Assembly (NCBI GenBank): GCA_947645355.1
Contig: CANSCI010000019.1
Location: 1 to 34,015, forward strand
DNA length: 34,015 nucleotides
Direction of reading: 5' to 3'
Source of the DNA: an uncultured Dorea sp.
Lineage (GTDB): Bacteria > Bacillota > Clostridia > Lachnospirales > Lachnospiraceae
This document shows, piece after piece, positions 26,442 through 33,835 of this stretch. Under the pieces are notes generated by a model that saw nothing but the letters and a program-made list of their open reading frames with translations, was not told where the DNA came from and made no database searches. A program made the translations under genes and the position numbers. Position 1 is the first letter of the stretch. The number at the start of each line of letters is the position of its first letter.

Positions 26442-26463
26442 AATACATGTTCGCTAGAGATAT

Positions 26464-26534
26464 TGCGGAATGGTGTAATGGTAGCACAGCAGACTCTGAC
26501 TCTGTTAGTAGGGGTTCAAATCCCTTTTCCGTAG
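26464..26534 (+). tRNA. tRNA-Gln (anticodon CTG)
   Basis: Acceptor TGCGGAA pairs with TTCCGTA. Anticodon stem GCAGA/TCTGT (one G-T pair) holds loop CTCTGAC, which gives anticodon CTG. T-loop TTCAAAT. CCA not encoded. Confidence 0.93.
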
Positions 26535-26587
26535 TTCCTTGGCAGGGGCGCCGGATGCTTGTTCATTTGAGTGTCCGGTCAATCTAT

Positions 26588-26661
<74 letters not shown>

Positions 26662-26675
26662 CTACTTGATGAAGA

Positions 26676-26717
26676 TGCCGGAATCCTTATAAAATGAGGG
26701 TTCCGGTATTTTCTTTT
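26676..26717 (+). terminator. Terminator after tRNA-Pro, supplied by the island side
   Basis: CCGGAA-CC pairs with GG-TTCCGG around an 11-base loop, followed by TATTTTCTTTT. It replaces the native tRNA terminator, now beyond attR. Confidence 0.85.
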
Positions 26718-26726
26718 GGATATTTA

Positions 26727-26996
26727 TCAGGCCTTCTTATCACGTGATATGTCATTTTTTTGTGATTGTTCTAACGCCTGTTCTAACACTGATTTTGAAG
26801 TAGTAGAAGTATGAGGCATTAATACACCATTTAGCTGTTCGAACCTCTGTTTTGTATGGTATTCCTGAATATGCGTATAGATATTCATAGTAGTGTAAAA
26901 GTCAGCATGTCCGAGCCATTCCTGGATTTTCTTTGGATGCCAGCCCAATTCAAAAAGCATAGAGGCAGTTGAATGGCGGAGTGCATAAAAAGTCAT
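26727..26996 (-). pseudogene. Tyrosine integrase, C-terminal remnant
   Basis: About 90-95 residues carrying the end of a phage-type site-specific recombinase: the LRHS motif (catalytic Arg and His region), a WLGH motif and the nucleophile Tyr in NIYTH. A full enzyme is about 380-400 aa, so the arm-binding, core-binding and most of the catalytic domain are missing. The frame stays open upstream for only a few codons (stop at 27018-27020) and reads PDMTF just before LRHS, so the ATG at 26996 is not a true start. The 3' end faces tRNA-Pro, the usual position for an integrase gene. It cannot be active. Confidence 0.88.
26769..26787 (+). repeat. Left paired TTCTAAC repeat (possible integrase arm site)
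   Basis: TTCTAAC-N5-TTCTAAC, about 108 bp inside attL. The same arrangement in the same orientation occurs at 28912-28930 near attR. It is located where arm-type binding sites of tyrosine integrases are found. Confidence 0.6.
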
Positions 26997-27009
26997 ATCA
27001 GGGGAGAAT

Positions 27010-27405
27010 GTGTCTGTTTATTATACGAAAATAGTTAAGAATAATAATGTAAAGAAAGAGGCGCTGGTACTGCAGACGAAAGGAGAAAAAACAAGGCCTG
27101 TAATTTATATAGACAGTCTTTTGAAGACGTATGCTCGTACCGGAAATATAGAAGAGAGTAAAAATACAGTATTGGAGATCTATAAGAGGAGAGATGATGT
27201 GTTGGCGGACTGGAATGGTTTTGGCTGGGAGCAGGTGAAGCCTTATGTTAGAATCCGGCTGGTCAGGATAGAGGGAAATGAGGAATATCTGAAAGACAGG
27301 CCATATAAGAAAGCATTGGATCTGGCAATCATATTTGTTGTACTGCTGAATGAGAAAGAGAGAGAAATAGCAGTCCAGATTTCGTGGACGCAGACAGAGA
27401 CATGA
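27010..27405 (+). pseudogene. DUF5688 family protein, N-terminally truncated
   Basis: About 131 residues similar to the middle of DUF5688 proteins: a KIVKNNNVKKEAL segment, a PVIYIDSLLKTYA segment, and an E-YLKDRPYKKALDLAIIF region. Family members have a longer N-terminus and a different C-terminus. The frame begins at the same point where the oppositely oriented integrase remnant breaks off, with no ribosome site. DUF5688 has no known function and is found on mobile elements of Clostridia. Translation from GTG at 27010 is possible but unlikely to give a working protein. Confidence 0.65.
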
Positions 27406-27439
27406 GGTTTTGCTCATTTGTGATGAGAAAGGACTATGT

Positions 27440-27586
27440 GTGGCGGGAATGAAAGCGACTGTCAGAGATGTTAATAATAATTCTGATGTCGTAGAAGCGG
27501 AAGAAGTATTGTCAGATTCTGTTTATTATTATGACAGGGGGAAAGGGGAAATTAGAATGGCAGAGGAGGGTGATTTGCTTGAATAA
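27440..27586 (+). CDS. Small ORF, unknown, coupled to a membrane peptide
   Basis: A 48-residue ORF starting at GTG with AAAGGA 6 bases upstream. It is acidic, with a VYYYDRG stretch. The frame is also open upstream to 27404 and beyond, so it may be the tail of a longer lost gene. Its stop overlaps the start of the next small ORF. No family recognised. Confidence 0.4.
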   Translation: MAGMKATVRDVNNNSDVVEAEEVLSDSVYYYDRGKGEIRMAEEGDLLE

Positions 27587-27689
27587 AACAAAGCTTAGTA
27601 TAGTTCTGCTGACGTTGATTCTGCTATTACTTGTATTTAGAGCGACGCTGATTGAGTGGCTAAGTAGTATTTTGATGAGGCTCCTTTGA
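27579..27689 (+). CDS. Single-helix membrane peptide
   Basis: A 36-aa ORF with a TTG start and a strong GAGGAGG site 9 bases upstream. Its start overlaps the preceding ORF's stop by 8 bases. Residues 6-20 are almost purely Leu/Ile/Val, followed by a short amphipathic tail containing EW. This is the profile of small membrane peptides such as type I toxins or small regulators. A terminator-like hairpin follows at once. No family recognised. Confidence 0.5.
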   Translation: MNKTKLSIVLLTLILLLLVFRATLIEWLSSILMRLL

Positions 27690-27699
27690 AGGTAAATAA

Positions 27700-27752
27700 A
27701 TCTTTAGAGAGACGGGAATCAAAATAAATCAATGTCTCTCTAAAGATATTTC
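27700..27752 (+). terminator. Terminator after the small ORF pair
   Basis: ATCTTTAGAGAGAC (27700-27713) pairs perfectly with GTCTCTCTAAAGAT (27734-27747) around a 20-base loop, followed by ATTTCTCTT. From there to 28004 the DNA is AT-rich and non-coding. A TATGGTAAAAT near 27893 could be a -10 region for the next gene, but no convincing -35 was found. Confidence 0.7.
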
Positions 27753-28004
27753 TCTTCAAGTATACAGCAATTCATGGTTCCTTAAGATAGGATAGACTTG
27801 CCATTCGATTATAGATTTTATGTGAGAATGTTAGAGAAAAAGGGGCGTTTAAACACTATTTTTTATGGCTGAGGTATGGTAAAATAAATACAGCGGATTG
27901 AAGAAAAGAGTTGCTTGGTTATTAGCATTTTAACAATTATGGATTATTGAATGTGATATTTATAGAAACAATGAAATTATAGATAAAATCGGGAGACCAT
28001 ATAA

Positions 28005-28595
28005 ATGCAGTTCATTTCAAAGGAAGCTTTAGATAGAATATCATATACTACTTCATTAGGAAAGAGCCTTAAACAAATATCAATGTCCAAAACACCTTTA
28101 AGCGATATTTTGGCAGATATTAATAAGTATCGTCTGCAATATACGGATACTATAATACAGGAGAATATAATTGGCTCTCGCTTTAAAAGTGACGATTCAA
28201 TTATGAGAAAGTATAAAAAGACATTACAGACAGGCGGTGGATTTAAACAATGTTTTAATGATGTGTTGGGGTTTCGATTACGGCTTGATGTATATCCAAA
28301 AGAATATCCAGAATATTTCCGGGTGGTAGATTTACGGAACGGCAAAAAAATAGATGATGGCTACAGGGCGATACATCTTTATTACCAAAGAGATAATTTG
28401 GCATATCCTATAGAAATTCAATTATGGTGTGCGGATGACTACCAATTTAATATTTGGAGTCACAAATTGGTTTATAAATACCATGATGCAAAAATTGGAA
28501 AATACCTGTATGAGAATTATAAAGTTGGTAAAATTAGAACCGAAGAAGAGTTTAAGTGTGAGCTAAATAAATTGATGAATGAGAGGAGCAGTTAA
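28005..28595 (+). CDS. RelA/SpoT-domain small alarmone synthetase-like protein
   Basis: A 196-aa protein containing only a RelA/SpoT synthetase domain, with no hydrolase, TGS or ACT domains. Conserved sites: R-x-K-x3-S-x3-K (Arg59, Lys61, Ser65, Lys69; ATP binding), NDVLGFR (Asp86 for Mg2+), DGYRAIH (Tyr120, acceptor nucleotide stacking) and EIQ (Glu137) followed by WSHKLVYKY. All key synthetase residues look present, so it could transfer pyrophosphate to a nucleotide, or to tRNA as toxSAS enzymes do. It lies 1 bp ahead of a small gene inside a degraded tRNA-Pro island, the setting of toxSAS toxin-antitoxin pairs. GGAG sits about 9 bases before the ATG. The exact subfamily cannot be named from sequence alone. 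Confidence 0.78.
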   Translation: MQFISKEALDRISYTTSLGKSLKQISMSKTPLSDILADINKYRLQYTDTIIQENIIGSRFKSDDSIMRKYKKTLQTGGGFKQCFNDVLGFRLRLDVYPKEYPEYFRVVDLRNGKKIDDGYRAIHLYYQRDNLAYPIEIQLWCADDYQFNIWSHKLVYKYHDAKIGKYLYENYKVGKIRTEEEFKCELNKLMNERSS

Positions 28596-28596
28596 A

Positions 28597-28854
28597 ATGG
28601 CACAGGATAATAATCCATTTTATATTTTGGCAAAAAAATTTGATGAAGAAGGCTGCATTGCATATAAATGTAAAAGTATAAATGAAGCAAGAAGCGTTCC
28701 CAATACTCTGGAGGCAATCCGGGCGGATGATGTACAGATTGTAATACTGGATAATCCGGAAATCTACTCGGAGTATGCACCTTATAGATATATTGATAAT
28801 CTTCGGGAATTTATGAACCAGGCGGGGAACCTTAATCTGGCAGTGCAAGTATGA
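28597..28854 (+). CDS. DUF6718-like small protein, partner of the alarmone synthetase-like gene
   Basis: An 85-aa acidic protein. The pattern LAKKFDEEGCIAYK near the N-terminus, VQIVIL in the middle and YSEYAPYRYIDNLREF near the C-terminus resembles small DUF6718 proteins common in Lachnospiraceae. It starts 1 bp after the synthetase-like stop, with GAGGAG 8 bases upstream, so both are made from one message in a fixed order. Its position would suit an antitoxin, but DUF6718 genes also occur alone, so a bystander role is possible. The ATG at 28597 is preferred to an in-frame upstream ATG that lies inside the previous gene and lacks a ribosome site. Confidence 0.65.
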   Translation: MAQDNNPFYILAKKFDEEGCIAYKCKSINEARSVPNTLEAIRADDVQIVILDNPEIYSEYAPYRYIDNLREFMNQAGNLNLAVQV

Positions 28855-28911
28855 ATGGCACGAAAGCTGTAAAGGGGTAAGACAATGATTTGATTAATTG
28901 ATATCCGCCCG

Positions 28912-28930
28912 TTCTAACACTTATTCTAAC
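28912..28930 (+). repeat. Right paired TTCTAAC repeat (possible integrase arm site)
   Basis: TTCTAAC-N5-TTCTAAC, about 130 bp inside attR, with the same spacing and orientation as the copy at 26769-26787. A CGCC(T/C)GTTCTAACACT stretch is also shared. The rest of 28855-29059 is non-coding. Confidence 0.6.
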
Positions 28931-29059
28931 AGTTTCATATTACAATGAGATGAAAGTAATTTTACATTCATGTCAAGACTTCTTTTAAGCCCCGAAATTC
29001 AGGTGCGTTTAGGCATATACAGAATATTGAGAGATATTTGAGTGCAAAGTGCGCGAATT

Positions 29060-29102
29060 GTTCGGGATGTAGAGGCCGCAGGTTCAAATCCTGTCACTCC
29101 GA
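29060..29102 (+). repeat. attR: duplicated tRNA-Pro 3' half
   Basis: Matches 26619-26661 with one mismatch. The 5' half of a tRNA is absent here (the preceding bases do not form a D-arm), so this is an attachment-site scar and not a gene. Confidence 0.92.
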
Positions 29103-29105
29103 TTC

Positions 29106-29135
29106 AGCTCTTCAATTTATGAAGGGCTTTTTTTG
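29106..29135 (+). terminator. Original terminator of tRNA-Pro, displaced by the island
   Basis: AGCTCTTC pairs with GAAGGGCT (one G-T pair) around a 7-base loop, followed by seven T. It lies 4 bases after attR, as expected for the native end of the tRNA transcript before insertion. Confidence 0.8.
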
Positions 29136-29219
29136 TTGAGCTTTAAAGTGTCATAAGTGCAATGTTGTGTATGCTCTTAAATGTCTGCTTTTGATTTGTC
29201 TGATTGTTTGGAAATAAGC

Positions 29220-29248
29220 TTGATAATTATTTTTATCAGGAATATAAT
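29220..29248 (+). promoter_or_regulatory. Promoter of the receiver-GGDEF gene
   Basis: TTGATA (29220-29225), 17-bp spacer, TATAAT (29243-29248). The start is predicted near 29255, about 63 bases before the ATG. Confidence 0.75.
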
Positions 29249-29317
29249 CTAAGGTAGAGTGATGCAATATACAAATGCATAATTTTGACAGAAAATACAG
29301 CTATGAGGAGTACGAGG

Positions 29318-30244
29318 ATGCAAAAAATACTGATCATTGATGAAAACCAGGAAGAAACAGAGCTTTTAGAGACTGTTTTAGGGGAGGAGTATGATGTTGC
29401 CGTTGTCAATACTGCAAAGGAGGGGCTTGCCTGCGCGGAGACAGGGGAATATTCTTTGATTTTTCTTGATGCAGCTATGGAGGAGATGGAAGAATTCAGA
29501 CTTCTTAAAGAAATTCAGGGAAAGATTATGCCATGGCATATTTCGGTGATTCTGCTTATGGCTGAGGCGGAGATAAAAAGGGAAGAAAAAGGACTTGTGT
29601 TAGGAGCGGCGGACTTTATCGTAAGACCTGTTTATCCGTTGGTGGTGAAAGCAAAAGCAAGTACCTATATAAGTCTGTACAAGTTCCGGAAGAAAGAGCA
29701 GCAGCAGTCTGCCATGACAGACTCGCTGACTGAGGTGTCAAGCCGAAAGTGTTATGATCTTATCAGTATCCGAAAGTGGCAGGAAGCGATACGTCTGAAT
29801 TCACACGTTTCTGTCTGTATGTTTGATGTTGATAGATTCCGTACATACAATGAGCGCTACGGCTATCCGGCGGGTGACAAGACACTGGCCTCTGTGGCGG
29901 GGGCTGTGGCATCGAAACTGACCCGCAGTACAGATCTGTTTGCGCGCTACGACGGAGATAAATTTGCGGCAGTGATTCTGGGCGGAGAAGGCGGCGCTGT
30001 TTTTAATCATATGGAGAATATCTGCAAGACAGTGAAAAAGCTTCGTATTCCTCACTGGAATTCGGATTCCGGATTGATTACCATAAGTATAGGCGGTGTT
30101 ACAGTGATTCCGGAGATGGGAGATTCTTACGATGCATGCTTCGAGATCGCGGAAAAGATGTTGGCTGAGGCTAAAAATGCGGGAAGAAACCGGGTGATGT
30201 GGATCAATGAAGAAGGAAAACAGCTTGGAGAAGAAGCAGTATAA
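29318..30244 (+). CDS. Response-regulator receiver fused to a degenerate GGDEF domain
   Basis: A 308-aa cytoplasmic protein. The receiver domain (residues 1-120) has Asp8/Glu9 and the phospho-acceptor Asp51, but the conserved Lys of the usual KP pair is Arg103. The GGDEF domain (about 130-300) keeps the FDVDRFRTYNERYG metal/GTP region, but its signature reads DGDKF (212-216) instead of GG(D/E)EF, so cyclic-di-GMP synthesis is doubtful. It may act as a GTP or c-di-GMP sensor, or be inactive. Start at 29318: GAGGAG is 7 bases upstream; an in-frame ATG 15 bases earlier is less well placed. No partner kinase is adjacent, so it is an orphan with its own promoter and terminator. Confidence 0.85.
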   Translation: MQKILIIDENQEETELLETVLGEEYDVAVVNTAKEGLACAETGEYSLIFLDAAMEEMEEFRLLKEIQGKIMPWHISVILLMAEAEIKREEKGLVLGAADFIVRPVYPLVVKAKASTYISLYKFRKKEQQQSAMTDSLTEVSSRKCYDLISIRKWQEAIRLNSHVSVCMFDVDRFRTYNERYGYPAGDKTLASVAGAVASKLTRSTDLFARYDGDKFAAVILGGEGGAVFNHMENICKTVKKLRIPHWNSDSGLITISIGGVTVIPEMGDSYDACFEIAEKMLAEAKNAGRNRVMWINEEGKQLGEEAV

Positions 30245-30255
30245 TATCTGCAGCG

Positions 30256-30288
30256 AAAAAAGGCTACGCATAATGCGCAGTCTTTTTG
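30256..30288 (+). terminator. Terminator after the receiver-GGDEF gene
   Basis: AGGCTACGCAT and ATGCGCAGTCT form a stem with two wobble or mismatched positions and a very small loop, flanked by A6 and T5. Confidence 0.82.
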
Positions 30289-30420
30289 CAATCTGAAGAT
30301 TGGATGCGAACACGGTTCGGGGTATGCAACTTATAATTTATAAATTGTTTGTGTTCTTTATACAATATACCGTATTTTTATGGAATGGTATATAGATTTC
30401 TAATACAAAAAAAAGAAATA

Positions 30421-30451
30421 AATTGTGCTTGAAGCACAATTTTAATATGGT
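30421..30451 (+). promoter_or_regulatory. Promoter with overlapping palindrome ahead of pucR-type gene
   Basis: TTGTGC (30423-30428), 17-bp spacer, TATGGT (30446-30451). AATTGTGCTT (30421-30430), one central G, then AAGCACAATT (30432-30441) is a perfect dyad covering the -35 box and half the spacer. It is a likely operator for autoregulation by the following PucR protein or another regulator. Confidence 0.65.
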
Positions 30452-30515
30452 AAATTAAGAATTAGTAAAAAAATGACAAAATCTGCGGTCGTTTTATGAA
30501 GGGAGAGGACAGGCT

Positions 30516-31643
30516 TTGGCAGTTACATTACAGGAATTATATGGGGAGATAGAGACGATGTATGATGTGCGTCTGGTGACTGACAGCTGTTTCCATAAAA
30601 TGATCGAGTGGATGCATGTGGTGGAGAATCCCGAATTCATCAGCCTGCTTCACGGGAATGAACTGATCTTTACGGCAGGCCTGCAGTATACCTCTCGGGA
30701 ATGGCTGATGGATTTTGTTAAGAGGCTGATGGATGCCGGCGCCGGAGGGCTTGTTCTGTCTATGCACGACGGTAAAACATATCCGCCGGAGGTGGTAGAT
30801 TATTGCAACGCCAATCAGTTTCCGCTCTTTGCTTCTGGATGGAATGCGCCGTATATGGACATTATGAGGCTTTTTGCATCAGTGCTTCTGAAAAATGAAC
30901 AGAGGGAGACGAATCTGAGTACAGCGCTTAAGAATGCAATTGCTTATCCGGATAATGAAGAGGCTTACGTGCATCACTTTGAGCATAATGGATTTTACCG
31001 CAATATGGAATATATGATTGCTGTGCTAAGCTGCAATGCATACCGGACAGCAGGCGGCAACCGGCGGCTTCAGGAGATTTCGAGGGAATTATATTATTCC
31101 CTGGAGCATGGGATTGTAGTTGCAGAGGGAGACCGTCTTCTGGTTATGGTGTCGGAGCCGGGCAAAGAGACTCTCAGAAAAAAGCTTGAACAGATCTGCA
31201 AGGCTGATTCCAGGGTGTATGCAGGAATCGGAATGAAGGCGCCCAGGCTTCAGGGGCTTCAGGAGGGGTACGAACATGCTATGACAGCGTATCAGTTGAC
31301 GAACACAGCAATCTCCACCAATATTCTGGTGTATGAGGAACTGGGGATGTATAAGATATTATCCGATCTGAAACACCCGGAACTGGGGGAGCTTTTTGTC
31401 CGGGAGGTGCTCGGGGAACTGCTCGCCTATGACCGGAAGAACGGAACAGGTTATCTGGAGATCCTGGAAGCCTTTTTTGAGAATGACTGCAGTATCTTAT
31501 ATACCTCCCGGGCGATCTACTGCCATAAAAATACGTTAAACTATAAGATGAACAAGATAAAAGACATCCTTGGGTACGATATTATGAGTAATGAAAACCG
31601 GACAAGGATCATGGTAGCTCTGTACTTTATGAAGATCAGGTAG
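30516..31643 (+). CDS. PucR-family transcriptional regulator
   Basis: A 375-aa protein. The N-terminal PucR domain (about residues 1-125) is followed by a middle GGDEF-like/CdaR region (about 160-280) and the C-terminal PucR helix-turn-helix (about 315-375), recognised by SILYTSRAIYCHKNTLNYKMNKIKDILGYD-type spacing of its two helices. Family members control purine, GABA or carbohydrate acid use; the target here is unknown since no catabolic operon adjoins. The start is a TTG at 30516 with GGGAGAGGA about 6 bases upstream. A perfect palindrome overlaps its promoter, suggesting autoregulation. Confidence 0.85.
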   Translation: MAVTLQELYGEIETMYDVRLVTDSCFHKMIEWMHVVENPEFISLLHGNELIFTAGLQYTSREWLMDFVKRLMDAGAGGLVLSMHDGKTYPPEVVDYCNANQFPLFASGWNAPYMDIMRLFASVLLKNEQRETNLSTALKNAIAYPDNEEAYVHHFEHNGFYRNMEYMIAVLSCNAYRTAGGNRRLQEISRELYYSLEHGIVVAEGDRLLVMVSEPGKETLRKKLEQICKADSRVYAGIGMKAPRLQGLQEGYEHAMTAYQLTNTAISTNILVYEELGMYKILSDLKHPELGELFVREVLGELLAYDRKNGTGYLEILEAFFENDCSILYTSRAIYCHKNTLNYKMNKIKDILGYDIMSNENRTRIMVALYFMKIR

Positions 31644-31645
31644 AT

Positions 31646-31667
31646 GCATAAGCCAGGAGGCTTATGC
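31646..31667. terminator. Stem-loop between convergent pucR-type gene and histidine kinase gene
   Basis: GCATAAGCC-AGGA-GGCTTATGC is a perfect 9-bp stem with a 4-base loop, starting 3 bases after the stop codon. There is no T-tract on either strand, so intrinsic termination would be weak. It sits between converging genes. Confidence 0.5.
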
Positions 31668-31696
31668 GTACGTATGAGTCATTGCCTTTTGCCGCT

Positions 31697-33046
31697 CTAC
31701 TGCAGTGGGAGGCTGATGGTTACTGTAAATGTGTCTTCTTTTTCGTTAATTTGCATTTCCCCGCTGAGGAGCCGGGCCATTTTTTGTACGTTATTTAATC
31801 CAATGTTGCTGCTGCTGATCTGGGAATGTTCTTTTTTTACTGCATTGGTGACTGTGATTATGAGGGTTTGCTTTTTTGCTTTTCCCACTACGGTAACCGG
31901 CTGCTTTTTGTCTCCGTATTTCAGGATATTAGAGAACAGGTTGTTGAGGATCCGTTTCAGCATAGTTTTATCACTTTCCAGCACATGGGCGGCATCCGGC
32001 ATCAGCAGACTGGGGGAAAAACCGGCAAGTCTGATAAAATCACAGTTTTCCATTAGACATTGCTCTATAAAATCTGTGGAGATCCAGGTGATTTCCGGGA
32101 TCTCGTTTTCCTCGGAAACAAGTGCATACTCAAACATCCTGTCTGTCAGATCTTTAATATCTTCCGCTTTCTTAAGGCATTTCTCGAGATATTCCTCCTG
32201 CAGTCCGGGATTTCGTTTTAACCGGAGAACCTCCAGATATCCCGTTAAAATCGTAAGCGGCGTGCGCAGATCGTGGGACAGTGCTGTGATGAGATCCTGA
32301 TTGGCTTTGTGGCTTGCCTGTTCTTTTACGATGTTGTCGTTGAGGGTAATCCTCAGGTTATTCAGCTCTCTGGCAAGAATACCGATCTCGTCCCCGCCCA
32401 GATTAGAGACAGGCTGTGTCAGGTCCCCGGAAGACATGGTAAGGACCTCTTTTTTTAGTATCAGGACAGAACGGATCTTCCGGTTGAAGAAAAATAATAT
32501 GATAAGGAAGAACAGGAGGATGGAGAGGAACAGGCACCCGGCCATATAAGGATAGGTGAACAGGGTACGCTCATAATTTGTCATTATGACCATGGCGGCA
32601 TCGTTCCTGAATTGTAAGGGAAACATTCGCATATCTTCGCCCTCGCCGTCAGAGAGCCGGTAGCCGACATCGAAAAAAAAGCGGAAATCATGCTGCTCCA
32701 TCGCAGGAGCGAACCTTCCGGCGCGATAGAGCCCGTCCTCTCGTCCGTAAAGGTAGATGCTTGTGTAATCATTGGGCATCTTGAGAAAAGGCTCTATTGC
32801 TGCAGCTGCATCGGCATCTTCTTCTGAGGCGGGTACGTCATAGGCTTTTGCCGCCTCATAGAGATCATCCATGAAGTCCATATCATCTAATTGTGTGTAG
32901 GCATAATTTTTTCCTGTAATATCCTCGGCAATTTCCCATTTGTGCAGCCAGAGCTTGTGGAACAGAGAAAATGAGACGAGTCCTGCAAACAAGATCAATA
33001 GTATAAGCTGCGTTCGGATTTTCAGGCTTTTTATTCTTTTAATCAC
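31697..33046 (-). CDS. Sensor histidine kinase
   Basis: A 449-aa membrane kinase. Membrane helices at about 12-30 and 165-187 flank an extracytoplasmic sensor of about 135 residues. A HAMP linker (188-245), the HisKA motif SHDLRTPLT with phospho-acceptor His258, an N-box (NNLFSNILKYGD) and a C-terminal ATPase region follow. The usual D-x-G-x-G box is weak: the region reads VTNAV followed by SSNIGLNNV, as in some VanS/VncS-like kinases. The start is a GTG at 33046 with AAAGGGG 7 bases upstream, overlapping the response-regulator gene by 8 bp, so the two are translationally coupled. The signal is unknown. Confidence 0.9.
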   Translation of the reverse strand: MIKRIKSLKIRTQLILLILFAGLVSFSLFHKLWLHKWEIAEDITGKNYAYTQLDDMDFMDDLYEAAKAYDVPASEEDADAAAAIEPFLKMPNDYTSIYLYGREDGLYRAGRFAPAMEQHDFRFFFDVGYRLSDGEGEDMRMFPLQFRNDAAMVIMTNYERTLFTYPYMAGCLFLSILLFFLIILFFFNRKIRSVLILKKEVLTMSSGDLTQPVSNLGGDEIGILARELNNLRITLNDNIVKEQASHKANQDLITALSHDLRTPLTILTGYLEVLRLKRNPGLQEEYLEKCLKKAEDIKDLTDRMFEYALVSEENEIPEITWISTDFIEQCLMENCDFIRLAGFSPSLLMPDAAHVLESDKTMLKRILNNLFSNILKYGDKKQPVTVVGKAKKQTLIITVTNAVKKEHSQISSSNIGLNNVQKMARLLSGEMQINEKEDTFTVTISLPLQ

Positions 33047-33755
33047 AGCAGTACCCCTTTCCCCAGATGGTTTTAATCAGTACCGGATTCTTCGGATCCT
33101 TCTCGATCTTCAGGCGAAGGTTGCGGATATGGACGGTGACCGTATTGTTCGCTCCGTAGTAGTATGGTTCGTCCCAGACTGCTTCGTACAGCCGGATAGC
33201 GGAAAAGATCTGCCGCCGGTTTTTTATGAGCAGAAGGAGGACGGCATATTCTGTGCCGGTCAGTTCCAGGAGTGTGTCATTTGCATACACTTCTTTTTTT
33301 CCTTCGTCTATTTTCAGGTGATGATAGGAAATGATTCCCGTATTTTTCGATGGCGGCAGATATTCGGAAGCATCTTTTCCTTTATAGACCTGATACCTTC
33401 TGATCAGGGCTTTGCTTCGGCCTATCAATTCATTATAAGAAAACGGCTTTGCCAGATAATCATCACCGCCGCTTGAGAAGCCGAGAGTTTTGTCACTGTC
33501 CTTTGTACGTGCGCTTAGGAACAAAACCGGTGCATTACTGTTTTTCCGGAGTTCGAGACAAGTCTGATACCCATTCAGCCCAGGCATCATAATGTCGAGG
33601 ATTATCAAGTCAAAGTCTCCGTCACGCATATAATTAAGCGCTGTCTGGCCGTCTGCGGCTTCTGTGATCTGAAATCCTTCTCCTTCCAATAATACGTGTA
33701 TAATCTCCCGGATTTCCGGATTGTCATCTACAACTAATATGGTTGATTTTTTCAT
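33039..33755 (-). CDS. OmpR/PhoB-family response regulator
   Basis: A 238-aa DNA-binding response regulator. The receiver domain (1-120) has Asp10/Asp11, phospho-acceptor Asp54 and Lys103. The winged-helix C-terminal domain (about 140-238) ends in the typical VTVHIRNLRLKIE recognition helix and the IKTIWGKGY wing. AAGGAG lies about 10 bases before the ATG. First gene of the pair with the histidine kinase. Upstream direct repeats are candidate self-binding sites. VanR-like overall, but resistance genes are not present in this window. Confidence 0.93.
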   Translation of the reverse strand: MKKSTILVVDDNPEIREIIHVLLEGEGFQITEAADGQTALNYMRDGDFDLIILDIMMPGLNGYQTCLELRKNSNAPVLFLSARTKDSDKTLGFSSGGDDYLAKPFSYNELIGRSKALIRRYQVYKGKDASEYLPPSKNTGIISYHHLKIDEGKKEVYANDTLLELTGTEYAVLLLLIKNRRQIFSAIRLYEAVWDEPYYYGANNTVTVHIRNLRLKIEKDPKNPVLIKTIWGKGYCCD

Positions 33756-33835
33756 GCTTTGTCTTTCTCCTTATGTCCGTCCATGATATTTTCCAGATGC
33801 AAACGGGACCATAGATACCATTCTTTGCTGAGGGT

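Noticed and set aside
28900..28935. Similarity of the right-end TTCTAAC region to the 3' end of the integrase gene, read as a second integrase remnant
   Set aside because: The shared stretch is under 30 bp and the equivalent frame is broken at once; paired binding repeats are a simpler explanation, though a very short integrase scar cannot be fully excluded.
29041..29102. Second tRNA-Pro gene
   Set aside because: Only the 3' half is present; the 5' acceptor strand and D-arm are missing, so it is an attachment-site copy.
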